Shown here in pieces: positions 31,150-41,606 of a stretch of DNA of 64,000 nucleotides. A program made the position numbers and the translations under genes. The notes under the pieces were generated by a model. The model was not told where the DNA came from. It ran no database searches and worked only from the letters and a program-made list of their open reading frames with translations. The stretch spans positions 150,977,323 to 151,041,322 of the forward strand of contig CM048745.1 of assembly GCA_026315105.1 (NCBI GenBank). The letters run 5' to 3'. This stretch comes from Locusta migratoria. Lineage: Eukaryota; Arthropoda; Insecta; Orthoptera; Acrididae. Each line of letters begins with the position of its first letter. Position 1 is the first letter of the stretch.

Positions 31150-31720
31150 ATTCACTAATGGAGTAGAAGGAGTTGGCCACTAGAAAGTCTTTTAGACTCC
31201 TCTTAAACTGATCTTTATTTCATACCTAATTTTTTTTATACTTGATGGTAAATTATTGAAAATGTGTGTTCCTAAGTAGTGGACCCCTTTTTGAACTGAA
31301 GTAAGCGCTTTTAATTCCTTGTGTAGATCATTTTTGTTCCTAGTACTGTATGTATGAACTGAGCTGTTTGTTGGGAAAAGGGATATATTATTTATGACAA
31401 ATTTCATTAAGGAATAAATATACTGAGAGGCAGTAGTTAATATACCCAGTTCTTTGAAGAGGCTTCTACAAAACGTCCGTGAATTTACTCCTCAAATAAT
31501 ACGTATTACACGCTTTTGGACTCTCAAGACTTCTGACTGACTGAGTTACCCCAAAATATTATATCAAATGACATTATGGAATGAAAGTATGCAAAGTATG
31601 CAACCTTTTTTATTATGGTGTTTCCCATGTCTGATAACACTCGTATTGAAAATACAGTTTTGTTGAGTCGTTTCTGCAGTTCTAATAATGTGTCCTACAA
31701 TCGCTATCTTGTTTTAGTGA
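31150..31720 (-). pseudogene. LINE ORF2 C-terminal fragment (jockey/CR1-like)
   Basis: The minus-strand frame 31407-31192 includes HTYSTRNKNDLHKELKALTS and VQKGVHYLGTHIFNNLPSSI, the conserved tail of several insect LINE ORF2 proteins (NTR.K..LH, KGV.Y.G..IFN.LP). Upstream sequence up to about 31720 continues the homology with stops. Confidence 0.7.
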
Positions 31721-31724
31721 ACGT

Positions 31725-32085
31725 TCGGCAACAAATTATTTTCTCTCTCATTCTGTCCAGTACCTCCTCATTAGCCACCCGATCTACAAAGCTAATGTAC
31801 ATCATTCATCTGTCGCACCACATTTCAAAATTTTCTATCATCATCATCATAGAGTAAGGCGAAGAGCTGCATTAAACCAGACCACAATAACAACTCTCAT
31901 CATTTTGTTCGAACTGTTTACCGCCCATATTTCACACCCGTATAGTGCTATGCTACAGACAAATGTTTTCAGGAATGTCTTCCTAACATTTAAATTAATA
32001 TTGGATGTCAATAAACTTCGTTTCTTCACAAATGTTATCTTCCCAAAGCCATTCTGCATTTTATATCTTCCTCACAGAGAACTGA
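31725..32085 (-). pseudogene. RTE LINE C-terminal fragment
   Basis: The minus-strand frame reads NGFGKITFVKKRSLLTSNIN, LNVRKTFLKTFVCSIALYGC and EIWAVNSSNK, matching the KKRNFLTSNIDLSLRKSFLK and ALYWSETWTINS region of the 35-kb copy. A ~60-bp ATC-rich insertion disrupts it at about 31838-31900. Confidence 0.75.
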
Positions 32086-32089
32086 CACT

Positions 32090-33238
32090 CGTTGGTAAAA
32101 ACAACATTGTCGCTGCAATTGCGATTCTGCCTGCGCCTCCAGCTACACAATAGAGCTGTAGACAGCCTGGTGGGAGATTGTTGAGCTGTTGGCTTATAGT
32201 TTGTCATACTGGACCTTTACCGGTATTATAAGCACACACCCGTTCAGATTGTCGGTGTGTTACTTCTCAAATAAACTTGGTGGTGAATTGTGACATCTGT
32301 CCTTGCTGTTGTATTTTGCAATAGTTTATCGCAAATTGAAATGTAGTAGCTGCAATTTAAAATATACTGACATTATTGTGTTTGAAAAGAACGTATAAGA
32401 GCATTCCACATAACATCCAAGAGAAGAAAATCACTACTATGATAAAATAGCACATTGTGGTGTAATAAAAATGAAGGAAGAGAACGGTAATTGACTTGGA
32501 AAATTATTTCATACCAAAGGCCAAAAGGGGGAAAATTGTTTCTATCAACATCAAACAACTATATTCGAATTAATTTACAGCTTAGTATAAAGAAAAAAAT
32601 AAAGGAAAATAATACAAATAAACAATAAAGAAATAGGTGAGAAACAGTAGGGGGAGAACCCACTACCGCAAGTCAAGTAAGAAGGATATAAGAAACCATC
32701 TTTGTTGAAGTTAACCACAGACAAGGGTCAGTAGAGTTTCCAACGCACTGTCATTATCATGTAATTTAGTCTGGGCTGAAAAAATAATTACATAATCGGT
32801 GCGCCTAAAGATGCAATAAACGTCTACTGGATGACGAGTGTTATAGCTTCCTAGGCTTTCACTGACCTTACTGTACCCTCTGCTTGAGACGTAACAGAAA
32901 CCACAGGAAAAAGTTCCCAGTAAACATTTCCGACGGTCACCAGCGATAGCGGAGGAGTCACAAAAAAGTCCGGTACAATCTGTTAAAGGCAAAAATGCGT
33001 GGGACGTAACAACGGATTCCAGGAATAAACGTATTCGATACATCAGGTTTAAAAAACACTTGACATTATAGCGAGGGGGCGGACCGTTATGCAACAGTTG
33101 TTTACAAGTATCTGAGAGCTTTCATCACTAGCTTTTACACATAATCTATTTCGTATGTATTTGCCACTATTTTTTGATGAATCAAGAGAAATATTTCGTG
33201 ACTCATCACTAACTTGCATGTCTAACATTCATTTAATA
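32090..33238. other. unassigned sequence
   Basis: No gene supported. The longest frame is 32711-33094 (-), 127 codons with no recognisable domain. 32150-32300 has an AATAAA and might be the end of an old LTR, but no partner was found. Confidence 0.4.
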
Positions 33239-33239
33239 C

Positions 33240-33665
33240 GGGGGTCACTCCGAAAGAAATACACACTATTTTTTTTAATACAGTTTTTATTCTATATGTT
33301 TGAAAGTTTTACAGTGTGTATATACATCGTTTAGGAACAATTTTTCATTTCTCCACATTATCCCCATCCCTCTCAACTGCCTTACGCCATCTTGGAACCA
33401 GCGCCTGTATACCCGCTGCGAGGACAATCCTCAATATTGCCGTACCCACTTTCATCATATTACGTGCTTGCCCACCGACTAACTCTACTGCAATAGACAG
33501 CAGCATCTCCAAACACCTTTTTCAACCTCTTGTGGATGTTTCCCACCGTCTCGTTTTCACAGCACAGGAATTCAATGACAGCACGTTGCTTCTGACGAAT
33601 GCGTCAAGTATAGCAGCCATCTTGAAGACATGCTGTTACGGCGCCACTTACGGGAACAGTTTGAA
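33240..33665 (-). mobile_element. mariner-derived MITE or deleted element
   Basis: The left end GGGGGTCACTCCGAAAGAAA looks like a terminus. The minus strand near 33340-33410 encodes AGIQALVPRWRKAVERDGDN followed by VEK and a stop, the mariner C-terminus. The rest of the transposase is missing or scrambled and no clear right TIR was seen. Confidence 0.5.
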
Positions 33666-33700
33666 CTAAGTTTGAAAACAAGCGGGAAGGATGTATCTTC

Positions 33701-33720
33701 ACACACACACACACACACAC
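33701..33720. repeat. (AC)n microsatellite
   Basis: Short AC array of ten units. Confidence 0.9.
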
Positions 33721-34560
33721 TTTCCTTGAGGTCCAAATACTGCTAATACACTGGTGTCTAAGATTAAAGCAAATAATTGATATTTCTCCGTCCTGTTCGG
33801 AATTCACGATATAATAATACAAAATGTCAACAGGTGTCCGTAGCAACATATGGCGCAACAGGCACCAAACGGAATATCATAGCAGCCTCTATTTTTTTAC
33901 TACAAACTTTACCTAACGTAGCGCAGTCTCTTATTTCGATGCCAATATCTTATTAGCTATGGCTAATAACGAAATGATGAGTATTTCGTCACAATTTAAA
34001 ATTTAAGTAGCGGAAAAATTAAATATTTCTGCCAATTAGTTTTTGCGAAATCGTTTGTAAAAGATGGCAGGGCATGCGCCTCTACGCTGTTAGTGCAGCG
34101 CGATTCCAACCATGGCGGACGATTCAGCCTGGGTATTTAGGAGCTCTAACGTTAACGACAACGTCACGACGCTTGTCAATCAGAGTAGTATTTGCTGGGT
34201 ACTGCCACATTCGCCCGCGGTGAGTAGACTACAGTTGTGAATGAGTCGATCATTGGACGAATACAAAATAGAATCGTGTTCCTGGCGAATCGTCGTTCAA
34301 AAGAATCGTCTGTCTTGTGACGATTCCAAGATCCAACGATTCATGATTCGAAGGCAACTGGCGAATAGTGCCTCTAGACCAAATAGGAAGAAACTGGACA
34401 ATCAGAAGTGGAAATAACGGATTCTGGTGGGTCACGGATTTGTTGTTGACGGCCATAACCTGAGTACGAGGGTCTCCGCTTTCTTAGCGATGGGCCATGG
34501 TTTTCGAGAAAATTGATGTTGAGGTTCACTGCGCGCGGGAAACTGTAACGTTAGCCATGC
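33721..34560. other. unassigned sequence
   Basis: No recognisable gene or repeat. 34060-34210 is richer in CpG than the flanks. Confidence 0.4.
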
Positions 34561-34612
34561 TCCAAACAAGTGCGCGTGGCGCAGCAGTTAAACTCTCCAG
34601 GTGCCACAAAAC

Positions 34613-34683
34613 TGTTCAAATGTATGTAAAGCTTATAGGATTGAACTGCAGGGTCATCGGTCCCTAAACTTCCAAACAACTTG
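34613..34683 (-). mobile_element. SINE tail fragment (A/B body)
   Basis: Only the 3' body remains on the minus strand (TGTTCAAATGTATGTAAAGC and GGGTCATCGGTCCCTAAAC). The tRNA head is absent, and the fragment ends where the RTE LINE begins. Confidence 0.75.
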
Positions 34684-36062
34684 TCGTTGTTGTTGTTGTT
34701 GTGGTCTTCAGTCCGGAGACTGGGTTGATGCAGCTCTCCACAATACCCTATCCTGCGCAAGCCTCTTTAACTCCACCTAAGAACGGCAACCTATATCTGT
34801 TTGAATCTGCTTACTGTATCCATCTCTTGGTCTTCCTCTGCGATTTTTACCCCACACACTTCCCTCCAACGTTAAATTCACAATTCCTTGATGTCCTACC
34901 AATCGATCCCTTCTTCTAGTCAAGGTATGCCAAAAATTCCTTTTCTCCCCAATTCTGTTCAGTACCTCTTCATTAGTACCTCTTCACCCATCTAATCTTC
35001 AGCATTCGTCTGTAGCACCACATTTCAAAATCCTCAATCCTCTTCCCGTCCACACTGTTTATCGTCCATGTTTCACTCCAATACAAGGCAACACTCCACG
35101 CAAATGCCTTCAGAAAAGACTTCCTTAGGCTTAAATCAATATTCGATGTTAAGAAATTTCTCTTTTTCAAGAACGCTTTTCTACCCATTGCCATTCTGCA
35201 TTTTATATCCTTTGTACTGCACCCATCATTTGTTATTTTACTGCCCAAGTAACAAAACTCATCTACTTCCTTTATTGTTTCGTTACCTAATCTAACTCCT
35301 TCAGCATCACCTGATTTTCTTAGACTGCACTCCATTACCCTAGTTTTGCTGTTGTTAATCTTCATCTTATATGCACCTTTCAGCATACTGTCCATCCCGT
35401 TCAACTGTTCTTCCAGGTCCTTTGCTGCTGCTGACAGAATTACTATGTCGTCGGCAAAACGCAATGTTTTTAATTCTTTATCCTGAACTTTAATTCCTTC
35501 TCCAAATTTCTCCTTGCTTTCCTTTATAGCTTGCTCAATGTACAAACTGAACAACAATGGAGAAAGGCTACAACCCTGTCTCACTCCCTTCCCAACCACT
35601 GCATCCCTTTCATGCCCTTCAACTCTGACAACCGCTGTCTGGTTTTTGTACAAGTTGTAAATAACCTTATGCTCCCTATATTTTACTCCTGCTTGCTTCA
35701 GAACTTGAAAGAGTTTATTCCGATCAACATTGTCAAAAGCCTTCTTCAAATATACAAAAGCTAGAAATGTAGGTTTGCCGTTACGTAATCTATCTTCTAG
35801 GATAAGCCGTAAAGTGAGTATTGCCTCCCGTGTTCCTACATTTCTCCTGAACCCAAACTGATCTTCCCCAACGTCGGCTTCTACTAGCTTTTCCATCCTT
35901 CTGTAAATAATTCGTGTCAATATTTTGCAACCATGACTTATTAAACTGATGGTTCTGTAGTTTTCACACCTGCCTGCGCCTGCTTTCTTTGGAATGGGGA
36001 TTATTACATTTTTCTTAAAGTCTGAGGGTACTTCGCCTGTCTCACACCAGGTGAAACAGTTT
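34684..36062 (-). mobile_element. 5'-truncated RTE-clade LINE
   Basis: In sense orientation the element runs from a truncated RT at 36062 to a (CAA)n end at about 34684-34700, a typical RTE 3' terminus. No endonuclease domain is present. Compared with the other RTE copies here (1.0, 1.5, 2.5, 22.8, 25.5, 26.8, 31.8 kb) this one is by far the least decayed. Confidence 0.85.
34973..36055 (-). CDS. RTE-type reverse transcriptase, open but truncated
   Basis: The frame is open from about 36055 to the stop at 34973, about 360 codons. Residues begin with a GEVPSDFKKNVIIPIPKK block, followed by ENYRTISLIS (RT block 1), EDQFGFRRNVGTREAILTLR (block 2), FVYLKKAFDNV (block A, where the usual first catalytic Asp is replaced: FVDLEKAFD is expected and Tyr is seen), GVRQGCSLSPLLFSLYIE (block B), RFADDIVILSA (block C, FADD intact), CYLGSKITNDG and the C-terminal LYWSETWT and FEMWCYRRMLKIRW. 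The N-terminal endonuclease and start codon are lost. The stop is reached after KIRWVKRY, where a small deletion removed the usual continuation (NEEVLNRIGEK resumes in another frame). It is incapable of independent retrotransposition. Confidence 0.85.
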   Translation of the reverse strand, partial: FTWCETGEVPSDFKKNVIIPIPKKAGAGRCENYRTISLISHGCKILTRIIYRRMEKLVEADVGEDQFGFRRNVGTREAILTLRLILEDRLRNGKPTFLAFVYLKKAFDNVDRNKLFQVLKQAGVKYREHKVIYNLYKNQTAVVRVEGHERDAVVGKGVRQGCSLSPLLFSLYIEQAIKESKEKFGEGIKVQDKELKTLRFADDIVILSAAAKDLEEQLNGMDSMLKGAYKMKINNSKTRVMECSLRKSGDAEGVRLGNETIKEVDEFCYLGSKITNDGCSTKDIKCRMAMGRKAFLKKRNFLTSNIDLSLRKSFLKAFAWSVALYWSETWTINSVDGKRIEDFEMWCYRRMLKIRWVKRY

Positions 36063-36063
36063 T

Positions 36064-36172
36064 GTCATGGCTACTTATAAACTAAGTTATTCTAAAGACA
36101 ACACATCCATGCCCGAGGGAGGATTAGAACCTCCGACGCGGGAGGCCAGATACCACGCTGGAGGTAACGTGT
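36064..36172 (-). mobile_element. truncated group B-like SINE fragments
   Basis: 36064-36142 is the middle of a minus-strand SINE (TTATAAACTAAGTTATTCTA, CATGCCCGAGGGAGGATTAG). 36143-36172 has CCAGATACCACGCTGGAGGT, a phrase seen again, on the minus strand, at 37865-37925. This suggests a second tRNA-headed repeat. Confidence 0.55.
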
Positions 36173-36884
36173 TTGGGTCCTCTCCTTGCTTTATTTATAG
36201 CCAATGACATTTTTCATTTTATTTCAAATGTTCAAATGTTTATTTCGAATCGTATACATCGACTAATAAAATATCGAGACAGCACTAGACAAATAAAACC
36301 TCGCTTAGAGATACCGTGTATGTCGACTATGATTGCAACGTTTCTTCAACAGTTACATTATTGGTAGCGAACCTCGTGGAAAAAAATGTATAGCCAGTTG
36401 TGTGCAGCTTATACTTTGGTGCAATGACGCTTCACTACAACTCGTCAGATGACGAAATTACAACTTCATTACCAAAACACCGGACATTTTCTGTAAAACA
36501 ATAATTCCGGCCTGACATTCAAAGAGTATAAAAAATCCGGATATATCAGGAAACGTCCGGACGGTTGATAACCCTACTAGCAGCTGTAATGTTAATTTAT
36601 AATTGAAGGGCTGAGAAAAAAAGTTGTACAAGTGACAAAATTTTTAAAAAATGATTTTATGTGGTAAAAGTGTCCTACACCTCACAAAGAACTTGGAAAA
36701 ATTTTGTACAGTAGCATCTTTAATTGGTACTAACATGTGGTGTCACAGAACATGAACTCCGGGAGAAATCCGGAGAACGCTTAGAAAACAAATGTTACAA
36801 GTGATTCAGCTGTTCGGGTGTAGGCTATAAGATGGAGAATAAAGGAGGAGGAAAGCAACTGCTTTTATGGAAAGAATAAAAAAA
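36173..36884. other. unassigned AT-rich sequence
   Basis: No recognisable gene or repeat. Confidence 0.45.
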
Positions 36885-36885
36885 A

Positions 36886-37081
36886 ATGTTCAAATGTTTG
36901 TTAAGCTTTGGGACTTAACTGCAGGGTCATCAGTCCATGAACTTCCAAACTACTTGTAAACTAACTTATACGAAAGACGAAACAAACATCCATGCCCAAG
37001 GGAGGATTCGAGCCCCCAACGGGGAGTGGCCTCGCGCATCGCAGCACAGCACCTCAATGCACTCGGCCATTCCGCCGCGGC
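36886..37081 (-). mobile_element. group B SINE
   Basis: Full minus-strand copy: ATGTTCAAATGTTTGTTAAG tail, GGGAGGATTCGAGCCCCC B box, and GGCCATTCCGCCGCGGCC head end. It directly abuts the left arm of the foldback structure at 37082. Confidence 0.85.
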
Positions 37082-37800
37082 CAATTTTATTTAACAGAAT
37101 ATTTGTGTGAAATTAGTAAGAAATATTAAATTTTGCCCAAGTAATTTAATTTTCACGTCATTATTACAAACTCTTACTTACTTACAGCATCGCTTGCTGT
37201 GCCGCATCAGAAATCCCGATGACATTCGTCGTAAAACTACACTCATTAATTTCGCATCAGTTCATGGCTCCTGGTTTTTCGAAGATGATCAAATACACAA
37301 GGTTCACATCAAAGTTAACAGATAATAGAAAATCTTTTCAATGTAAATGAACTTTTTCTGGCATCGCTCTTTAAAACTCCGTGCGCTTGTAAGACAGTAG
37401 GTTTTATGAAATGTGCAGGATGTATTTATGTTGCTCTTACGACGAATATCATCCGGATTTTTGTTGTGGCATACCAAGCGATTCAGGTGACAGCGAGTAC
37501 GATTTTGTAATAATGACGTGAAGATGTTCAAATGTTCGTCAAGCTTAAGGGACTTAACTGCGGGATCATCAGTCCCTAAACTTAGAAACTACTTACGAAC
37601 TAACTTATACTAAAGACAACACAAACATCCATGCCCGAGGAGGGGGATTCGAACCACCGACGGGGAACAGCTTCGCATATCGTAGCATAGCGCCTCAATA
37701 CGCTCTGCAGCGGCTGACTTGAAGATTAAATTACTACGGCAAAATGGAATGTTTCTTACTAATTTTTTCACAACTTACATTGTTAGCTGATATTCTGTAA
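37082..37800. mobile_element. foldback element with ~185-bp arms, right arm split by a SINE
   Basis: Left arm 37082-37270 and right arm (37390-37524 plus 37713-37800) are inverted, diverged copies. Shared phrases are ACAGAATAT, ATTAGTAAGAAA, TTTTGC with GTAATTTAAT, GTCATTATTACAAA and ACGACGAAT. A group B SINE sits in the right arm. No coding frame is present. Confidence 0.65.
37525..37712 (-). mobile_element. group B SINE in foldback arm
   Basis: Minus-strand copy flanked by ACGTGAAGAT and ACTTGAAGAT (about 10 bp). Its head end is decayed (CGCTCTGCAGCGGCTG). Confidence 0.8.
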
Positions 37801-37864
37801 AATAAAATGCAAAAATGTCCGACTATTCTGATTTTAAAAAAATAAAATAAAAGGAAAAACACGG

Positions 37865-37930
37865 AGAGGTAGATAACACGGCACCTCCAGCGTGGTAGCT
37901 GGAGACCTTGACCGCTGTGCCACGCTCACT
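37865..37930 (-). repeat. tRNA-like repeat head
   Basis: Minus strand reads GAGTGAGCGTGGCACAGCGG followed by TCAAGGTCTCCAGCTACCAC and GCTGGAGGTGCCGTG. The A-box region is tRNA-like (GTGGCACAGCGGTCAAGG). A related piece on the plus strand is at 34568-34605. Confidence 0.4.
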
Positions 37931-37944
37931 CCCGTGTAAAGTGG

Positions 37945-38755
37945 CTAACGCTACGGTTCTTACATCGCGCAGTCAACTTGAACATCAATTTCCTCCAAAA
38001 CCGAGGCTCGTCGCTAAAAAATTTGATAGCCAGATACTCACGGTATGTCACCCTACAACATATCAGACACCCATCGAAATCCGTTATTTACACTTCTGAT
38101 GCTCCCCTTGTGAGTGCCTATTTGATCCGAAGGCTGATTTTCAACTTATTCGCGTCTGGATGAAGCGTGGAACGCGATTTCGGAATCCAAATATTGTGAA
38201 AATAGACCGATATCGAGGAGGAATCACAATGGTGAAGTTTTTCTAACAAAGATAAAGCAAGAAGTGTTTCTGCCTTTCGCCTTTCCTCTCAGACAGGAAG
38301 TTGCACTCACCTGCTGATCTGCTGTCCTTGGACCGTAAAGGCGTCGACTTCGTCTCTTGGCAGATGTTTCGTCGCCATATGGAAGATTAATTAATTTAAA
38401 AGAGGTCAGCAGGAAAGTTACAGAACAAATAGGCAGAATTGTGGTAAAATCTGTATTCATAAAGATAACACGAAACTGACGTAGTCCTTTTGCATGTTTA
38501 ATACTCTGACAAAAATTTGACTATTTTGCCACTAAACCAACTTGCTGTAGGACAAGGAATTACTAACAATAGTCAAGGAATAAGCACATTTTATACAGCT
38601 ACATTTTCAATCCCTATAGAGAATGGAGAGTGGTTGAAACAGAGAGAATGTTGCTAGCCATTAAGTCGTAATACTATAACCAGAGCAGGGGCCAAACGGC
38701 CAAGCTTACCTCACTATAAACTGAATGGTAAGTGTACCGAATGCTTCCACTCGCC
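37945..38755. other. unassigned sequence
   Basis: Small frames only. No domain recognised. Confidence 0.4.
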
Positions 38756-39075
38756 CATCATTGTAACAGCCGCGGACGGTCCTCAGAGTCACACTTTCCT
38801 AATACGGCGGTAACTTCCGCCCTAGACTGTCCGCGAGGTGGATACTTCGAAGCTCTGCAACCGAATGGCGGTGCGTGTCTGTTCGCCGAGCATGACACTG
38901 CAGTGTGAATCCGCTGTTCAAAAGTAGCTCCTGTAGCCAACCTTACAGGTAGGGGAGAGAAACCGTTGGGGAAGCTTAGCCCTTGCGGGCGGACTCTCGG
39001 ACGCTCAGGTTGGGACACCTGTTTGGAGCGCGGAACAAGGCTGGTATGCCTCCGCCACGGCATCGCTTCCGGTTG
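38756..39075. other. GC-rich island of unknown nature
   Basis: A 320-bp CpG-rich segment with a 101-codon minus-strand frame (38758-39063) rich in Arg, Pro and Ser and without a known domain. It is followed by an AATAAA-containing AT-rich stretch and TGGCAACTCGAATCCG near 39330, which might mark an LTR end. A host CpG island or exon is an alternative. Confidence 0.3.
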
Positions 39076-40080
39076 CTTTTAAATTTAACGGCTACAGCAA
39101 ATTCTACATTTTGAGCAATTCCTACATTAACCAAACGGATAATGTAGAAATTACTCTGTCCCTTCCATTCGATTGACCTCTAAGTAAGCAGTCATTCTGT
39201 GATGCTCCTTGGTTGGTGAAAATTAATAAACCGTATTAAATTAACTGATTTAATTTTGCTACTTTCTAATTAAGGACCCGTTCGCTCTGTTATTGGTATC
39301 TGGGAATTGGTAATTTTAGTGGCAACTCGAATCCGTGGTCGGAATAAAATATTTCATTTCATTTTTTCTTATGACACAGCCGTTGCGACCGTGCATTGTG
39401 TGCCCTCAAAAAGTCTGCGCGTTACAAGGAATCATAATGGTGTGTCCAGGGTTTTTGTTGACCATATGAGCACGTCTTCATGAAATACAAACAGCACAGG
39501 TTTTCTGCATGACTATTTTATGGCGACTGTTATTTGACCTTGATCATGACTGAATTGCATAGCAAGTCCAAAAAATTTTGTTATGGGAGCCCCATTTTTT
39601 TATTTTCTTTTATTTCGTATTTGGAAATTGACAAATTTTACGTTCAAATATGACCCAGAACATGCCCTTGACCTCGACGTTCAAGGCTATTACAAGGTCA
39701 AACATGTTTTCTCACATGGCAGTCCCCATGTATTACAGTTGATTTGGTAAGATATGCATTTTCACGTGTTATTTTATCCTTGACCCTCCTTGAACCAGCC
39801 TTTTAGGTCATCCTAAAAAGATTTATTGAAGAACGTTGAAAGCTTTCAGCCACTGTACGGAACCTAGCGATACCAGTCACTTAAGGCTAGTCGAGGCAAG
39901 GGTTACTTTCGTTCAAAATGTTCTCCAACAGTTTGCACTCCTTACCATATCAGATGTAATATTAGTGCAAACATTGACTATTTTTTGATTGAATTTTACC
40001 CATTATGGATGTTGGAGAACTCCGTGACGTAAATTACATTGTGCTTATCATTCTTTAAACAGTCAACAACACTGAATGTA
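39076..40080. other. unassigned sequence
   Basis: No recognisable gene or repeat. Confidence 0.4.
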
Positions 40081-40180
40081 AACACCTGAAGATGGGGGCA
40101 ATCCCGAAACCGGTAGTGTTTTAATAAACCACAAATAATTGTGACTGGTAGCGGATTTTATTTCCACAACCTATTTTTTG
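40081..40180 (+). repeat. GAAACCGG-containing element end
   Basis: CACCTGAAGATGGGGGCAAT is followed by CCCGAAACCGGTAGTG and TTTTAATAAACCAC, the same arrangement as the Penelope-like 3' end at 19.3 kb. Confidence 0.45.
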
Positions 40181-40202
40181 GTTAGTAAGCAATCAGCCAC
40201 CA

Positions 40203-40770
40203 GTTGCAGGGTTGCAGATTTATTCACAGCTGATTTCAGACAATTATTGTCCTTCTTCATGTATCTGTACTGGAAACAGTTACAGAATAACATATAAGTA
40301 CAAATGTTACAACAATTCGAAGTAAGATCACAGAATTAAATGGGCAAGAAGTACAACATATATAAAGCTTTCTTGACAAGTGACAAACTAAGTTGTTCAT
40401 ATGTGCATCTTTGCAAGTTCTAGCATAATATCTGCACTTGGTGTTCACTGTTATTAAACAACGCTGAGTAAACATATAGGGGACAACTAATCTTAAGTAA
40501 CTAAAACGTTTTCGTTTATATGAACTTAATGCTTTGTATAGTTCCTTATTTTATCAAAATGCAGCAGAATAGCGTATTAATGTTTCACATTTTGTCACTT
40601 TTCAAAAGCTTAATGTACATTGTACTTCTTGTCCCTTTAATTCTGTGATCTTACTTCGAATTTAATATTTGTACTTATCTATTATTCTGTAACTGTTTCT
40701 TATACAAATACCTGAAGAAGAACAATAATTGCTCGAAACCGGCTTTTTATAAATTTGCAAGTATGCAACT
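40203..40770. mobile_element. foldback element with ~190-bp arms
   Basis: Left arm 40203-40395 and right arm 40575-40770 are inverted copies sharing GAAACAGTTACAGAATAA, TTCGAAGTAAGATCACAGAA, GACAAGAAGTACAA-type sequence and CTTTTGAAAAGTGACAAA-like ends. The right arm carries GCTCGAAACCGGC, which has decayed in the left arm (GCTGATTTCAG). The spacer is about 180 bp. Confidence 0.7.
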
Positions 40771-40791
40771 GTTTTTCTTTCTAATCTTTAA

Positions 40792-40846
40792 TAGGGACTC
40801 ATGACCCCGTAGTTATGTACCATAAGTTCTACAAACATTTGAACAT
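40792..40846 (+). mobile_element. 5'-truncated SINE tail with 14-bp target duplication
   Basis: Only the last 55 bp of the A/B/D body (AGGGACTCATGACCCCGTAG to ACATTTGAACA) is present. It is flanked by TTTCTAATCTTTAA at 40778-40791 and 40847-40860. This is a short insertion, not a later deletion. Confidence 0.85.
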
Positions 40847-41203
40847 TTTCTAATCTTTAAACCACAGTTGTTGAATTGGATAAAACATTTGACTATTTGT
40901 ACATCGCATGGTTTAATAGGTCAAGAGCATGTTTATGGATAAGGCCATGTGTGAAGATAAAATTGCAGCCCCTCCGAAGTCCACAGTGGTAAATTTGGGG
41001 GAGGGGGGGTTGCCAGGTGAGAAAACATGTTTGTCCTTGGAATGACTTTAATTGTAGTGTTCGAGGACATGGTCAGGCACATACTTGAACTTAAAATACA
41101 CCGCTCTTTACAAATCCTCAATAAAAGATGGAGTGCCCATTAAAAAAATGAATTTGACCTTGATAGGACCTTCAAGATCATGGACAAGTCAAATAAAATA
41201 AAA

Positions 41204-41606
41204 AACGTTCAAATGTTTGTGAAGCTTATGGGACATGGGACTTAACTGCGGGGTCATCAGTCCCTAAACTTACAAACTGCTTATGAAGTACCTTATACTA
41301 AAGACGACACAAACATCCACGCCCGACGGGGGGGGGATTCGAACAACACCACCTAGAGAGAAGGCCGCGGCGCTCTCGTGTGACGTCAGGCAGAGTAGGT
41401 TGCGCGCGCATAGCTGACTGGGTAGCCGCTGGGGCACGGCCCATTATGCCGAAGTAGCGAGCCAGTCAGCTATGCGCGCGCAACCTACTCTGCCTGACGT
41501 CACACGAGAGTGCCGCGGACTGGTGGTGGTGATTCGAACCTCCTACGGGGAGCGATCTCGTGCATCGCAGCATAGCGCCTCAGTGCGCTCGGCCGCTCCG
41601 CCGCGG
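41204..41606 (-). mobile_element. group B SINE, interrupted by a MITE
   Basis: Minus-strand copy: tail GTTCAAATGTTTGTGAAGC, body CGGGGTCATCAGTCCCTAAA, B box split by the insertion at 41345-41530, then head (CGTGCATCGCAGCATAGCGC to GCTCCGCCGCGGC). The flanks CAAATAAAAT and CAAATCAAAT are a likely target duplication. Confidence 0.85.
41345..41530. mobile_element. 186-bp MITE, 57-bp inverted arms, 9-bp target duplication in the SINE B box
   Basis: Arms 41365-41421 and 41462-41518 are inverted copies with one mismatch. They contain TGACGTCAGGCAGAGTAGG and GCGCGCGCATAGCTGACTGG. The loop is about 40 bases. The outer ends AACACCACC and GGTGGTGGT are also complementary. The direct repeat GATTCGAAC (41336-41344 and 41531-41539) is the reverse of the Pol III B box. 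A 9-bp duplication with long TIRs fits Mutator-like elements best. Assignment is tentative. Confidence 0.85.

Noticed and set aside
34684..34700. Simple (GTT)n microsatellite
   Set aside because: It is the 3' terminal repeat of the RTE LINE rather than an independent array.
38758..39063. Arg/Pro-rich minus-strand protein
   Set aside because: The frame is open because of GC-rich composition. No domain or conserved motif is seen.
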